From Platerodrilus igneus (Eukaryota; Arthropoda; Insecta; Coleoptera; Lycidae): DNA of 64,000 nt. Each line of letters starts with the position of its first letter. Within the stretch, counting starts at the first letter, position 1. The notes below the pieces were generated by a model that was not told the DNA's origin, did no database searches, and saw only the letters and a list, made by a program, of their open reading frames with translations. The position numbers were made by a program, and so were the translations under genes. This document shows, piece by piece, positions 31,311-42,182 of the stretch. The stretch is taken from NCBI GenBank assembly GCA_036346225.1, contig JARFIW010001104.1, positions 10,442,001-10,506,000 of the forward strand, given 5' to 3'.

Positions 31311-32393
31311 GATACATTCTATGATCCTGAGGAACTAAGTCCCCGTGACTTAATACTGGAGTTAAATACCGCTGATATGAAACCAATTCCTTCTGATAAT
31401 TGGTTACAATTTGATACTAACAACAAAGAGTTTTATGGAATTCCATCAGGGTTAGATACAAAACGTGTTTCATACCAACTTATATGTAAGGATAGTGGAG
31501 GATTACATGCTGTAGATGCCTTAATTGTACAAATACACCCTGCTCCTAAACCAGGTTACAATGTTGAATTTAATATAACAATCGGAGGTAATTACGAAAC
31601 ATTTAGTAAAAGTGCAGATATGAAACGAAAATTTGTTAATAAGCTTAAAGATTTACTAGGTGATAGTGACACAAAAAACATTGTGATACATAAAATTATT
31701 AGCGATTCTCCAAAGGACTTTGTAACCATAACATGGTTTAATAAAACACTAGTTGGACACGAATGTCCATGGAATGAAATCAAACGAATTACCAGTGTGT
31801 TTGTCAACTCTGATCATACTGTAATGAACGATGTTCAAGATACAATGGGTCCCGAATTTCCTGTGAGCGCTTTTAGTCCTGGTTATCTTAGAGCTTGTCA
31901 AACACAACTAATCACACCACCACGAGGTAGTGTCGAAACCGTTCCTGCAGTTGATGAAACTAACCCAGCTCAAGAAAGCAGCAACGAATATTTGATAACA
32001 TTTATTGTACCTGCTGTTATTATTACTGTAATGCTACTCTTAGCTGCAATTGCAGCTTGTGTTTTGTACCGTAAAAGACGCTCTGGTAAAATGAACATTG
32101 AAGAAGATGGTAGACAGAGTTATGGCAATAAAGGTATTCCTGTTATATTTCAGGAAGAGTTAGATGAAAAACCTGAATCTGGAACAAAAGCACCAGTAAT
32201 ATTAAAGGATGAAAAACCACCGTTAGCACCACCGGAATACAGCAAAAGCGGTTCGTTAAAATTAGGCGATGATTCTGAACCATACCAGCCACCACCCCCA
32301 TTTACTCGTACTCAGGATAATGGAAGACAAGTTAGACCTAAACCAAGTGCTACACCTACATACAGAAAACCACCTCCATATGTGCCACCATAA
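31311..32393 (+). CDS. Dg: Dystroglycan last exon: CADG, SEA-like module, transmembrane helix, dystrophin-binding tail
   Basis: The exon follows TTTATAG (31301-31310) and reads DTFYDPEELSPRDLILELN. The CADG part ends with YQLICKDSGGLHAVDALIVQ. The SEA-like juxtamembrane module has FVTITWFNKTLVGHECPWNE and GYLRACQ; its two Cys match the conserved beta-dystroglycan pair. At the place where vertebrates cut between alpha and beta (Gly-Ser before IVVEWTN), this protein has KDFVTITW, so that site is not conserved. A transmembrane helix (about 31992-32066, ITFIVPAVIITVMLLLAAIA) is followed by a basic stop-transfer YRKRRSGK, PVIFQEELDE, PYQPPPPF and a C-terminal PPPYVPP, the WW-domain ligand for dystrophin. 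Stop TAA at 32391-32393. Confidence 0.97.
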   Translation, partial: DTFYDPEELSPRDLILELNTADMKPIPSDNWLQFDTNNKEFYGIPSGLDTKRVSYQLICKDSGGLHAVDALIVQIHPAPKPGYNVEFNITIGGNYETFSKSADMKRKFVNKLKDLLGDSDTKNIVIHKIISDSPKDFVTITWFNKTLVGHECPWNEIKRITSVFVNSDHTVMNDVQDTMGPEFPVSAFSPGYLRACQTQLITPPRGSVETVPAVDETNPAQESSNEYLITFIVPAVIITVMLLLAAIAACVLYRKRRSGKMNIEEDGRQSYGNKGIPVIFQEELDEKPESGTKAPVILKDEKPPLAPPEYSKSGSLKLGDDSEPYQPPPPFTRTQDNGRQVRPKPSATPTYRKPPPYVPP

Positions 32394-33100
32394 CAATTAC
32401 AGTTCCAGTTTTATCAGCAATAAATTTTGATACTGCCATTTTTATTCTAGCAGGAATCCATTGCTCTCTTAATCAATAAAACATTATTTTTAATTTTAAT
32501 CACATACTATATACTGATCTGATATCGATACATTTTTACTGTAGTTATTAGATTTATTTTAAAGAATAAGGCTGTTTATTTTGCTTAATTAGTTTTGATA
32601 TTAATTAATCTTATAAACTAAGTTACCAAAAATTTATATTATAATTGTAATCATGAAACGAACAATAATAATCAGTAATTGTGTATAATCCTAGTATCGG
32701 TTTTTATATATACAATGATTTTATATATTTATAAAAATACACTGACTTCAGTTTCTATAATACGTAAGCTATTAGAAACCAATTTAACTTCATATCAATT
32801 TCGATTTTGTATTACAACTGTGTAGCTGTTGACTAATATACATTTTACCAGTTTTTTGTTTTTCCTATACTTGTATTGTTTCCTTCGCATTAATTTTAAT
32901 TTGAGGCACATTCATCAGTGACAACGATTTCGTGATTTAATTGATAATATTTAATTATTTGCGATTTTAATTATACATTATGTTTGATTGCAATTACTTG
33001 GGATCTAGATAAGATAAGCTCACGTGCATGGCACTCTCTGGCTTCCCCTCTACACTGACCTCAGGTGGTGACTCGGCAAATAATATTTAAGCGTAATATG
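32394..33100 (+). other. Dg: Dg 3' untranslated / downstream region
   Basis: AATAAA signals occur at about 32420 and 32475, 30 and 85 bp after the Dg stop, and are the likely first polyadenylation sites. The rest is AT-rich with no coding signal. Confidence 0.55.
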
Positions 33101-33169
33101 CTACTAATTGTTTGGTATAGATAAAATTATTATTGTGTATTTTGGAAAAGTTTTGTGGCGATTTTTACG

Positions 33170-33460
33170 ATGGTATAGTGTGCAGTTCAAGCACCAGTAA
33201 AAAACATTGATTTTTAGATTTCCAAGAGACAAAGTAGTACGTTTTTTTTTTTAGTACTTAAAATATGGATTCACAATTGCTATCAAAAAATAAGTTTAAT
33301 GTTGAGACGCAAGAGTATATTCGAGATACTTTGTAGTGAAGAACTGCTTTTGAATATCCCTAAAAACAATTGGAAAGTAAAATCAGATGTGGTGCCATCT
33401 ATTGATTTAATAAAAAGTAGATGTACTCAAACAGCACTGCAAGATAATCGTAATAAATGA
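33170..33460 (+). pseudogene. Possible THAP-domain relic
   Basis: In changing frames I read VCSSSTSKKH, then RFPRDK-like text (ATTTCCAAGAGACAAA near 33220), and downstream LLNIPKNNWKVKSDVVPSID. A CxxS...FPRD start and an xxDAVPSI-type end are features of THAP domains, found in P-element-type transposases and host proteins. The middle is unreadable, so this is a weak call. Confidence 0.3.
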
Positions 33461-34379
33461 ATGAAAAAACTACCTTAATCGGGAAGCAATTATCTGTGAG
33501 ATTATCAAATCTTTGTTTAGGTGTAAATATACATTTATTTAAAGTTTTTATTGTAGCTTTGAATCTGAAGTCATAAACAGGAACAAAGAACACAAAGCTT
33601 CTAATTTAAGGGTAGCTAGTTCTAATTTGCACCCTTCGACAAACAAGTATAAATGTATTAGTATAAAAACTTCAAGGTAGGAAACCTACCAATTTTCGTT
33701 AATTCTTAACATATATTAGTGTATTTATTTATTTTAGTTCATTATAACGTCTAGCGCAACAAGTTAAACGGCTGTAAAGCAAAAGCTATTAAATTCTTGA
33801 AAGATCCAATAATAAACTGATTCGTTCAAGGGAAAAAACATAGCCACATAATTATTCGATGTAATGCCTAGTATCCAAAGCCCAGAATTGCGTTTCAATC
33901 TGGTCATATAGCACTGATACCTCTAGCTTTTCTTATGCCATAGCATTGCTTAAAACCAATTTTAACAACTCCCAACATAGACCTTAATCTGCAAGTCCTC
34001 TTTTCAAACCTGTATTGCATTTTAACATAATTTAAATCTACTGCAAGAAAGCTTTTGATAAGTTGTCATGCCCTACTTCCTCCAACCTTAGTCTGAATAA
34101 GATATTCGATTTTGTCACTTTCATCGATATCAGGATCTTCTTGAACTTATTTGAAATTTGACCAAATAGCCCAAAATCACTAATGTTACCATTACAATGT
34201 TTAATTTCTATAAGGTATCGCAGAATAACTATTCCTAATTTTCAGAGATGATAGAGGGTACTTAAATATACATTTTTTATTAATAAATCAGTGTATAAAA
34301 ATTTCCCAGTATCGAGATAAAATAAAAGAAATCGGCTGTCACTCCAGGACTTTCACGGAGGTATACAAAATAAAAATTG
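33461..34379. other. No gene recognised
   Basis: AT-rich. Minus-strand stretches around 33850-34250 look like decayed coding sequence (for example EVGHDNLSKAF) but match nothing I can name. It ends at the left edge of the duplicated block. Confidence 0.35.
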
Positions 34380-35905
34380 AATCATAGTAAACCCCACAAA
34401 AAATAATGATCATCTTTAATAAAGTTAGCCTCAAGCTCTTCATCAAAGACTGATTCAATATCTGGATTATTTCTATTAAAATTCTCTGCCTCGGTGTACA
34501 TTTTATCTGCATCTTCAGGTACAACAGTACTACATTTTGGATTTATGGCTAAACCATGAGAAGTTCTAAAATCGAATTTGTTTTCATCAAAATCTATATT
34601 TTTAGCTGTACAGAACTCTCCAACATCGGGTAATGATCTTAATTTTGAAGAATCACTGTATTCATAATAAATATCCTGTTTGCCTTGTGTATGCCGATTT
34701 ACATGAATCTATTACATGGAACAACCAAAAAGCTTTGTTCGGGGGAATCAAGATCAATTCGTTGTGAAATTGAACAAAGCGTTATATGGACTAAAACAAG
34801 CTGTCAAAGAATAGCATACTCATTTTAATTAGACCTTATTAAAACTGAGTTATACATCTTTAAACTATTGTTCTTGTTTGTATCGTAAAGGACGTGATGT
34901 GTTTAATCTCGTCTATGTAGAAGATATGGCCATACTTGCTAGAAATAATAGTCTACTAAATTCAGCTATTGCTGAATTAAAAATAGAATTTAGGTGTGTA
35001 TACCTAGGTCCAATACGAAGGTTTCTTGGTATGCAATTTGAAAGACTGGGTAGATCAGTTTACTTCATCAAAAAGATTTTATTGTGTAACTATCGCAAAA
35101 ATTTAATATTAACTTAGAACAAAGAGTATCAGTTCCGTTGGATCCTTGAATAAATATGAGATTTAAACTATAGTGAACCAAATTTTGCTTGTCAATACAA
35201 AGAATTGATTGGTAGTTTCTCGTTTATGGCCTCTCGAACACGATTTGACACATCTTTTGCTGTAATCCAATTATCTCAATACGCATCAAAGCCAAATGAT
35301 ACCGTTTGGCATTTGTTGCTAAGAGTGTTGCAATATCTATATTCCACAAGGTACTTGGCAATAGATTTATCTAGAGTAGGTGAAGGTAACATTAGAATGT
35401 TTACTGATGCCTCATTTGGCACATCATTAAATTGTAGGAAGTCGATTAGTGGATATCTTTTATTTTTTGATTATGTTCCAATTGGTTGGAGATGCTCAAT
35501 TCAACGTTGCGTTAACAAATCAACAATGGAAGCAAAGAATATCGCAATGAATTCTGCTGCAGTTGAACTGTAGTGGTTTATGAGAATTTTGAGCGAATGT
35601 ATAGGTTTAAAAGGTATATGTAATTTACCTAATCTATACTCAGATAATCAAAGCGCAATTTTCTTTGTAAAGAATTCTGCAATCAACATTCGCTCAAAAC
35701 ATATTGATATTCAGTATCGTTATATCCGACAACTATATTGTGAAAAATGTTTTGACTTAAAATACGTTAATACCAAATTTAATTGAGCCGGTATTTTAAC
35801 TAAGGCATTTTATTTGGCATGATTAAAAATGTTTACAAACAAATGGTTTGCGGATTCTTGTTCAGATGATAACGAGAAAGGGAGAGATTGTGTGATAAAT
35901 AAATA
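34380..35905 (+). pseudogene. Ty1/copia RT-RNase H relic with an inverted 5' part (copy 1)
   Basis: 34380-34670 reads on the minus strand (NFNRNNPDIESVFDEELEA, NIDFDENKFDFRTSHGLAIN), as in the region between copia integrase and RT. From 34690 the plus strand takes over: YADLHES, FVVKLNKALYGLKQAV with one frameshift, LVYVEDMAILARNN (34911, catalytic YVDD now YVED), LGPIRRFLGMQFERLGRSVY. Then the copia RNase H region follows: YASKPNDTVWHLLLRVLQYL, MFTDASFGTSLNCRKSISGY (35398), NKSTMEAKNIAMNSAAVEL, stop TAG at 35571, then YSDNQSAIFFVKNS and RSKHIDIQYRYIRQLY. It ends near 35905 beside a purine tract (GAGAAAGGGAGAGA) that may precede a 3' LTR starting TGTGTGATAA. Confidence 0.85.
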
Positions 35906-36064
35906 AAAATGTTTGCTTCATTCTCGTTTTTGCACCTAACCAATTATAAGTTATTACAGTATTTAATTTATATTTAAAACCGGTGGGGTGATCCTGTTTG
36001 AAATAAATTCTTCACTGTCAATAATGCATCTTGATGTGCTAATTGTTATATATAAATTACGGTT

Positions 36065-37984
36065 ATGAAAATAAAGTATTATACTATAATAGAAAAGATT
36101 ATTATTAATCACAAATTCCAAGTAAAGAAAATAGAGTCAGAAGCCAATCGTACGATCCGAAATACTGACTATGAGAATCAAGTTCTGCGGCAATTTGAAA
36201 ACAACCCACAACAAACACTCATGCCATTGCCCAGGCGATGCATACAAGTCACACATCTGTATGGAGGATATTGAAGGACTACCAGAAGCATCCAGTTGGC
36301 ATTCAAAAAGTGCAAACATTAATTCCAGCTGATTATTCCAACAATTTGCAAAATTAATGACAAACCAAAATTTCCTTATGGACAGACGAGGCATGTTTTA
36401 TAAGCGATGTCACATCGCTCACACGTTACATCATCAATGAAAGTTTTCTGTTAATATTTGGGCTGGGATTGTTGACAATTATGTAATGGGACCGTATTTA
36501 CTGCCTGCTCGGATAGATGGTCATGTGTATAGGATTTTTCTGGAACATACTCTACCAGAATTACTTGAAAATATTGTTGTATATAGCGAAGTTATTATTT
36601 TAGATTACTTTTAGAAATGCAACATTGTAACAATCAATACATTCCGCATTCTGTATTTTATGAAACTTTGCAATCTACTTTGTCATTATCTTGTTCAAAC
36701 CAAATCTTAATGTTTCATGTTCTTTCCTCTTAATCTGTACCACATTGGTTAGTTACTTTGTATTTTTCATAATCAGTTTTCCTGTAAGATTATTACAAAC
36801 TAGGAAGTTTAGGCTAACGTCTATACTGTTTATCACATGCCAAAACCTTCTGTAGAAACCAGTATCTTTGAGTCAGCATGTATAAAAGGCCAAGACACAT
36901 TTCCACTCATCGGTAGTCTGTGGGCAGCTAAGCAGCTAGCCAAGTCATGGGTCGCCTGCTGGAAAGGAGTTGGCTCTCATGGAAATAGTGGCTTAACTCT
37001 TTGTAGATGCCAAAGAAACCCTAATCAAGATGGTCACGTAAGTAATTCTTTATTATTATCATTGTTTAACACTTATACCACTTCATATTTTGTTAACATG
37101 TCATTTAGCTTAAGTTTATTTATTATTCATTAAATATTGTTGTTGATTTCGTCATGTTGTTACTCCACTCGTTACTAGATCCCAAGGTCCGTAGGACCTA
37201 AGTTAAGTACCACCTCTCGCTACTAAAGACTCTACCATCACATCACCTAGCTACGCCATCATGCCCAAGTACATTTCACAGTATCAAAAGTATAATTAAC
37301 AACTGCCAAAAGTGTACTTAACAATGTTCTACTTAATATTCAAAGAAATATTGTTTTCCAGCATGATGGTGTACCAGCACAATTTAGATTAATCTTAATA
37401 CAGAAGAATAGTTAGTGGCTCCAATTATTCTAGCGTTAATGATATTCGTGAAGATCCACAGCTATTTCGAAGAATATGGCAGTTGATTGTATATCGATAC
37501 AACTTGTGTATCAAATCATAACTTCGTGCAATTTTATAAAGTATAATTTCTAGCTTATCTGGAGACAGAGAAATTTCCGGACCCTAGTTTATTATAAAAT
37601 ATGCATATTTATAGTCCATTCCAGCTAAGAATAAAGCGATGAAAAGTATAGGGAAAGTTTAGCCTTCGATTTGATTGGTTAAAACGATGCTGATTTACAC
37701 AGCTTAATTTTAAAAATTTGTATTTAAAATATATATAATGCGCCATTGTCAAATTTGCAATAAAAACGGGTTATGGAAATTAATTTAGGCTAGTCACGAT
37801 TTATAATCACTCAAATATGGAATTAATAATTATTCTGTATGTATATATAGAAATTATAATTAATTTGGTATGTAAATCCACCTTGCGTACAAGGTACTTT
37901 ATTCTTATTTGGAATGGACTATAAGCGCCCTCTATAATTTTGGGAAATTAGAAATAGTTATTCTGTGACACCCTGTATATGTGG
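36065..37984 (+). pseudogene. Mariner-type transposase relic with a 740-bp insert (copy 1)
   Basis: Readable pieces are RTIRNTDYENQVLRQFENNP (36153), WRILKDYQKHPVGIQKVQTL and IPADYSNN (about 36260-36340), the SLTRYIINE-type catalytic region, NIWAGIVDNYVMGPYLLPAR and HVYRIFLEHTLPELLENI (36455-36575). The next expected box, a QHDG-type motif, occurs only at 37360 (QHDGVPAQFRLI). So 36610-37355 interrupts the gene, either an insertion or an intron. The 3' end near 37970-37984 reads ACACCCTGTATATG, a common mariner terminal sequence. Many stops. Confidence 0.7.
37612..37921. mobile_element. 310-bp MITE with TA target site (copy 1)
   Basis: The ends TAGTCCATTCCAGCTAAGAA and its near-complement on the right (matching TTCTTATTTGGAATGGACTA) form inverted repeats of about 25 bp with two mismatches. 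It is flanked by TA (37610-37611 and 37922-37923), as for Tc1/mariner-type insertions. It lies inside the mariner relic and is repeated in the second block at 62270-62583. Confidence 0.8.
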
Positions 37985-38079
37985 TAGTTTAAATTTGTCT
38001 TGGTAGAAGTGCACCCTCACTACCAATACTGGATAAACTCACACATTCTGTCGAGCGCTTTTTACCCGTACTTTTGGCA

Positions 38080-38497
38080 AGGACCTTTTTGCATTCTAAA
38101 TTCAATTGAATACCTTTCAAATGTAAACATCACAACTTTCTAGTTCATCTAATAGTTGCTCTTCAGAGCTTTCAACTAAGATAAATTCATATAACAAGAT
38201 GTCAGAAGTTCGCAATACTTTGTGCTTCAATTTGAAACATTAAAACAGAGCTGCAAGAATGTTACAATATATAACTTCTGCTTCCGGCAATTGTTCTAAC
38301 TCATTCGCCGTTCTGATACAGTTAGCCCTAAGCACACGTCTACCATTTGTTTTGGCTTCACCTCCATTATCCATAGCCTATTGTATTTAATTATACACAA
38401 ATAAAAAGGATTCATCGTAAGCCTGCTCCCAATTGAGGTTTGAACTGCTTTTGAAGGTCATATCACAGTCGCCACCAATGTCATGCCCAGCCATCTT
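38080..38497 (-). pseudogene. Unrecognised broken reading frame (copy 1)
   Basis: From an ATG at 38497 (minus) the product begins MAGHDIGGDCDMTFKSSSNL and NWEQAYDESFLFVYN, then a stop. After it come MDNGGEAKTNGRRVLRANCI, RTANELEQLPEAEVIDCNIL and, after another stop, KLKHKVLRTSDILLYEFILV and ESSEEQLLDELESCDVYI. The composition is that of a real soluble protein and the frame persists across stops, so it looks like a decayed gene or transposon-carried ORF. I do not recognise the family. A broken copy exists at about 62744-63161. Confidence 0.4.
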
Positions 38498-38734
38498 ACA
38501 GCTACCCGCTGCACCCGGCTAAGAGGGTTTGAAAAACTATTGATTCTAAAGAACGTCAAGCTAAGTGGGCATCCCAAGAATTGCCTCTAAGACAACAATT
38601 GAAACTACATTGCACAGTCGCACTAGCTAAAACTTCCTTTTTATAGAACCCTTTTTTAAAAAGTATCTCTATTTATTTTTATTTGACTACTGCTCTAAAA
38701 CACTAACTTATTAAAAATGTAGCATTTATAGGCA

Positions 38735-39204
38735 TATTCAACATGTTACCACCTAAAAGCACTAACATGACAAAACCTTTAGATGTCAGCATTTTCAAAA
38801 CCCATTAAAATAAAATGGCGGCAGGTTCTCAGAGATTGGAAAATAAAAAATAAGAGAAATAAAAAGAGCTGATTTTCTACACTGTTAAAGCAGCGTTTGG
38901 AAAAGATTGGTGCATATATTAAGACCATTAAATCTGGATTCGAAGCAACTAGCAGTATACCCCTTAACCGTCAAAAAGCTTCTGAACGTGAAGATCATGC
39001 AGTATCAACAGAAGCACAAAATATATTGGAACGGACTGCAAGAAATGTTTTAAGAAGCTATATTTGGAAAGGCAGGAACATCTGGCGTAGTGCAAAAAAC
39101 AGGCAAAAGTATTTATCAAGAAGACATTGAAAGCTATTGACATCGTTCATTTAGAAACCGAAGGAGAAACAAAATAAACCAGGTAGAAAATCAAAACAAA
39201 AGAT
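38735..39204 (+). pseudogene. Pogo/Tigger-type (DDE_1) transposase C-terminal relic (copy 1)
   Basis: The order is MLPPKSTNMTKPLDVSIF (38740, the NxTHxxQPLD-type box before the last catalytic region), then in another frame MSAFSKPIKIKWRQVLRDWK, LEKIGAYIKTIKSGFEATSS and IPLNRQKASERE. The FSxxFKxxWRxVLxxWK and SGFxxxGIxPLN text is characteristic of pogo-like transposases. Stops at 38868 and 39128; the copy breaks off at 39204. Confidence 0.7.
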
Positions 39205-39256
39205 AGCCCCATCGCAAAGCTATTTGAAACTTAGTATTTAAAATTTTTTCTTTTTA

Positions 39257-40584
39257 GGAAGTGAGATATCCTATACTTAGAGATGAGTTTGAATTAGCAT
39301 TAAAGCGTCTGAAAAATTGTAAGGTGCCGGGTACAGATAAGGTGCAAGCAGAAACTCTAAAAGCTGCTGGACAGGCAGTAACAGAACGTCTCTTCCGACT
39401 TGTAAGCTATATGTATGAATCAGGCGAGGTACCCAAAGATTTCAAACGTAACATCATAGTAACTATATCAAAAAGAGGCACCGATAGATGTGAAAATTTT
39501 GGAACAATAAGTTTGACAGCACACGTTTCAAAAATATTAACTAGAATTGTACAAGTACGAATGGAAAAACGAGCTGAAGAAATACTAGGAGAAGATCAAT
39601 TTGGGTTTAGGCAAAACAGGGGAACACGGGATGTTATTTTAGCTCTGAGGGTGATAATGGAGAAAAAATAGAGAAGGGGGAAAGCGTGTATATAGGGTTT
39701 GTAGATCTGGAAAAAGCATTCGACAATGGAAAATGGAAAAAAATGTTTGAAATACTCAAAAAGATTGGAATGAGTTTTAGAGATAGACGGATAGTACATA
39801 ACTTATACAAAGAGCAAACAGCGGTAATAGAATTAGAGCAAGAAAGTAGAGAAGTAAATATTAGGAAAGGGGTGGACAGGGATGCGCTTTATCCCCATTA
39901 ATTTTTAACTTGTACATAGAAGAGGCAATGAATACTGTCAAATGCAGGAAGACATTTGGAATTAATATGCAGGGATATGCTTAGGATATGCTTAGATTTG
40001 CAGATGATATAGCGGTATTAGCATCTAGCAAAGAAGAGTTAGAAGTTGCTCTTAATGAAATGGAAACCGTTCTAACGGAGAGATATGATATGAAAATTAA
40101 CAAAAATAAAACTAAAGTTCTAGTATGCAAAGGGGGGGAAAATAAATCAAAAACAAGAATACAAATAGGTAACGAGAATTTACAAGAGGTTAAGGATTTC
40201 CTACCTAGGAAGTCAAATAATGCCAGATGGGCAAAACACAAAAGACATAAAACAAAGATTAGCACAAGGTCGTGCTACATTTAACAAGAAAAATCATCTA
40301 CTGTGTTCAAAGGCAACAAACATAGAAACAAGGAAAAGATTGCTTAAAACATATGTGTGGAGCACAGCACTGTACGGCTGTGAAGCCTGGACAGTAGGAG
40401 AAGCGGACAAGAAAAAGGTAGAAGCATTTGAAATGTGGTGCTACAGACGCATGATGAAGATATCATGGACAGACAAAGTTAAGAACAGGATGGTACTGGA
40501 AATGGTAGGAGAAAAAAGAAGCATGTGGAAAACAGTAAAAAATATGAAAGATAGGATGATAGGCCACATACTAAAACATGAGGG
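39257..40584 (+). pseudogene. Non-LTR element family C, RT domain (5'-truncated)
   Basis: This 5'-truncated copy starts inside the RT: YPILRDEFELALKRLKNCKV, PGTDKVQAETLKAAGQAVTE, GEVPKDFKRN, SLTAHVSKILTRIV, EDQFGFRQNRGTRDVILALR, IGFVDLEKAFDNGKWKKMFE. The RQGCALSP box is read across a frameshift near 39875. The catalytic LRFADDIAVLASSKEELEVA is at 39991-40050. After a frameshift near 40210 it ends IMPDGQNTKDIKQRLAQGRA, VWSTALYGCEAWTVGEADKK and WTDKVKNRMVLEMVGEKR. An LTR-like insertion interrupts it at 40585; the 3' part resumes at 41176. Confidence 0.85.
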
Positions 40585-41175
40585 TGTTACATGTCGAAAA
40601 ATCGGTATGTAAACATTTCCAATTTTAGTTTTAATTTGTAAGTGATTTCGCGCCAATAATTTAAAAGACTTGTGCGTGCATTTCCGTCCCTTTTGATAGT
40701 CGCGTTGGCGCTCGAGATTGCGCAAACGCAGTGTGAAACAGAAGTGATGATTTCCGAACCGGCGGACTAGTCAGCCAGACGTCGAAATGAGTGGTTATCT
40801 CTGTGTTTTTTCTTCTCTTTCAGATTTTGTAGGTTCCTTTGCCTTATCTCTGCCCTGTATCGTCCCTCACCCTATTCCTGTGTTCCGCTACAGAAGAGGA
40901 AGACAAATTTTAATCTGACTTCAACCGGGGGCAATAGGACTACCCATCACCCACAATGCTCAACGACGCCCAGCTGCCGCCAAAATAACCGTAATGTTGT
41001 AAGGAGTCCTACAGTTTACGTAATATAGTAATTTAAAACATTTAAATGACGTAATACCTTATTTGCGCAACATTTTGCAAATATTTATTTGTGTTACTAA
41101 CTGTTGCAGTGGCTCTCATATATTACCGCCGGGACTTTAAAAGTATACCTTAGAGTGTAGACCTTAAGTGTTACC
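40585..41175. mobile_element. 591-bp LTR-like insertion in the family C element
   Basis: The insert begins TGTTACATGTCG and is flanked by AGGG on both sides (40581-40584 and 41176-41179). Removing it restores the element's CATGAGGGAATAGTGCGG text seen in the copy near 53330-53350. It has no coding capacity. The TGTTAC start and 4-bp duplication suggest a solo LTR, but the right end (GTGTTACC) lacks the usual CA, so the class is uncertain. Confidence 0.6.
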
Positions 41176-41869
41176 AGGGAATAGTGCGGAATATATTAGA
41201 AACAGAGATAGGAAAAAAGACAAGTAGAGGTATACCTAGCATAGACTACTGCACACAGTGAAAGATGTAGGCTGTTAGAATTTCAGGGAAATGTCTAGGC
41301 TAACTCAGAATAGAAATCAATGGAGGTACGCTTCCAACCAGTTGCAAGATGGAAAAACTAATGACAAAAATAATAACTGCACTTAAACATGGGGATATTG
41401 GTTTTGCAATACTCTCAACTAATGTTAATTGTGCGAAAGGATTTACTTTAAAACTATTAATTCGGCAAATGTCTAAGTGTTGGGAATTCTTGGCAACCAC
41501 AACTGCTTAACCCCCTTCCCATACCACTGAATCTTGGTGAAATAGGGCATATAATTAGAAAACAATAGAAGGAAATCGAGCTGTATATAGGCTGTTGTGA
41601 TCATTGCAGGGATCTGTGTAGGCTAGCTCAGAACATAAATAAGCTGATGTACAAGTCCAACCAGTTTCAACACGTAAAACCCAACGACGAAAAAATAAGT
41701 GGTTTTTAATCTGATGATTATTATAAACAACTACAGGTGTTAGTTGTGAAATATTTTCAACTAATGTTGATTGTGCAAAAGGATAAATTGGAAGAATTAT
41801 TAATTCGACAAAGGTTTAAGTGCTGGGGGAACTTGGCAGTCAAAGGCTGCTTACCCCCTTTCATATTCC
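41176..41869 (+). repeat. Family C 3' end followed by a tandemly repeated tail
   Basis: 41176-41360 is the family C C-terminal/3' region (AATAGTGCGGAATATATTAG, CCAACCAGTTGCAAGATGG). The tail unit from CAGGGAAATGTCTAGGCTA (about 41284) through CATACCACTGAAT (about 41535) recurs in diverged form from about 41610 to the SINE at 41870, a period of about 310-325 bp. Parts of the same tail occur on the minus strand at 48730-48950 and 52990-53220. Confidence 0.65.
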
Positions 41870-42167
41870 GTTCATTTACATTTCCAATGCTCCACCCGAA
41901 GGTACTATATTGGTCAGGAGGTGAGTTTTTTGTTGCCTGGAAACTTAGAATTTTGCCGAATCCTTGCCGTTCCAGACAAGGTAGGGATCTTTAACGAGCG
42001 TGACAACACACACACGGGACCTCCATTTAATCTCTCATCCGAACGAAGGCGTAATTTTTGTGAAAAATGCTCACCTGCCATTTTTCAAGTAGTCGGTCGT
42101 GTCGGGATAGAACCCAGGACCTTGGGATTCGTAGTCTTACGCTTACTACATTGATCCACGGCGACGG
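41870..42167 (-). mobile_element. tRNA-derived SINE copy with 15-bp target duplication
   Basis: On the minus strand it starts GCCGTCGCCGTGGATCAATG, carries a B-box-like GGGTTCTATCC, the CGTTCGGATGAGAG body motif and ends GGAAATGTAAATGAA. The flanks CCCCTTTCATATTCC (41855-41869) and CCCCTTTCATATACC (42168-42182) are a 15-bp target duplication with one mismatch. Same family as 15233-15811. The B-box is mutated, so transcription is doubtful. Confidence 0.85.
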
Positions 42168-42182
42168 CCCCTTTCATATACC

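Larger units (their letters stand above)
34380..39204 (+). repeat. Segmental duplication, copy 1 (about 4.8 kb)
   Basis: From about 34380 to 39204 the sequence is nearly identical to 59090-63868, in the same orientation and about 24.66 kb away. By eye the copia-RNase H part differs at only a few bases per several hundred. The block joins unrelated pieces in the same order in both copies: an inverted copia part, a copia 3' half, a mariner relic with an internal insert, a 310-bp MITE and a pogo-type transposase end. The match stops sharply at 39204, after AAATCAAAACAAAAGATA. Confidence 0.9.
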
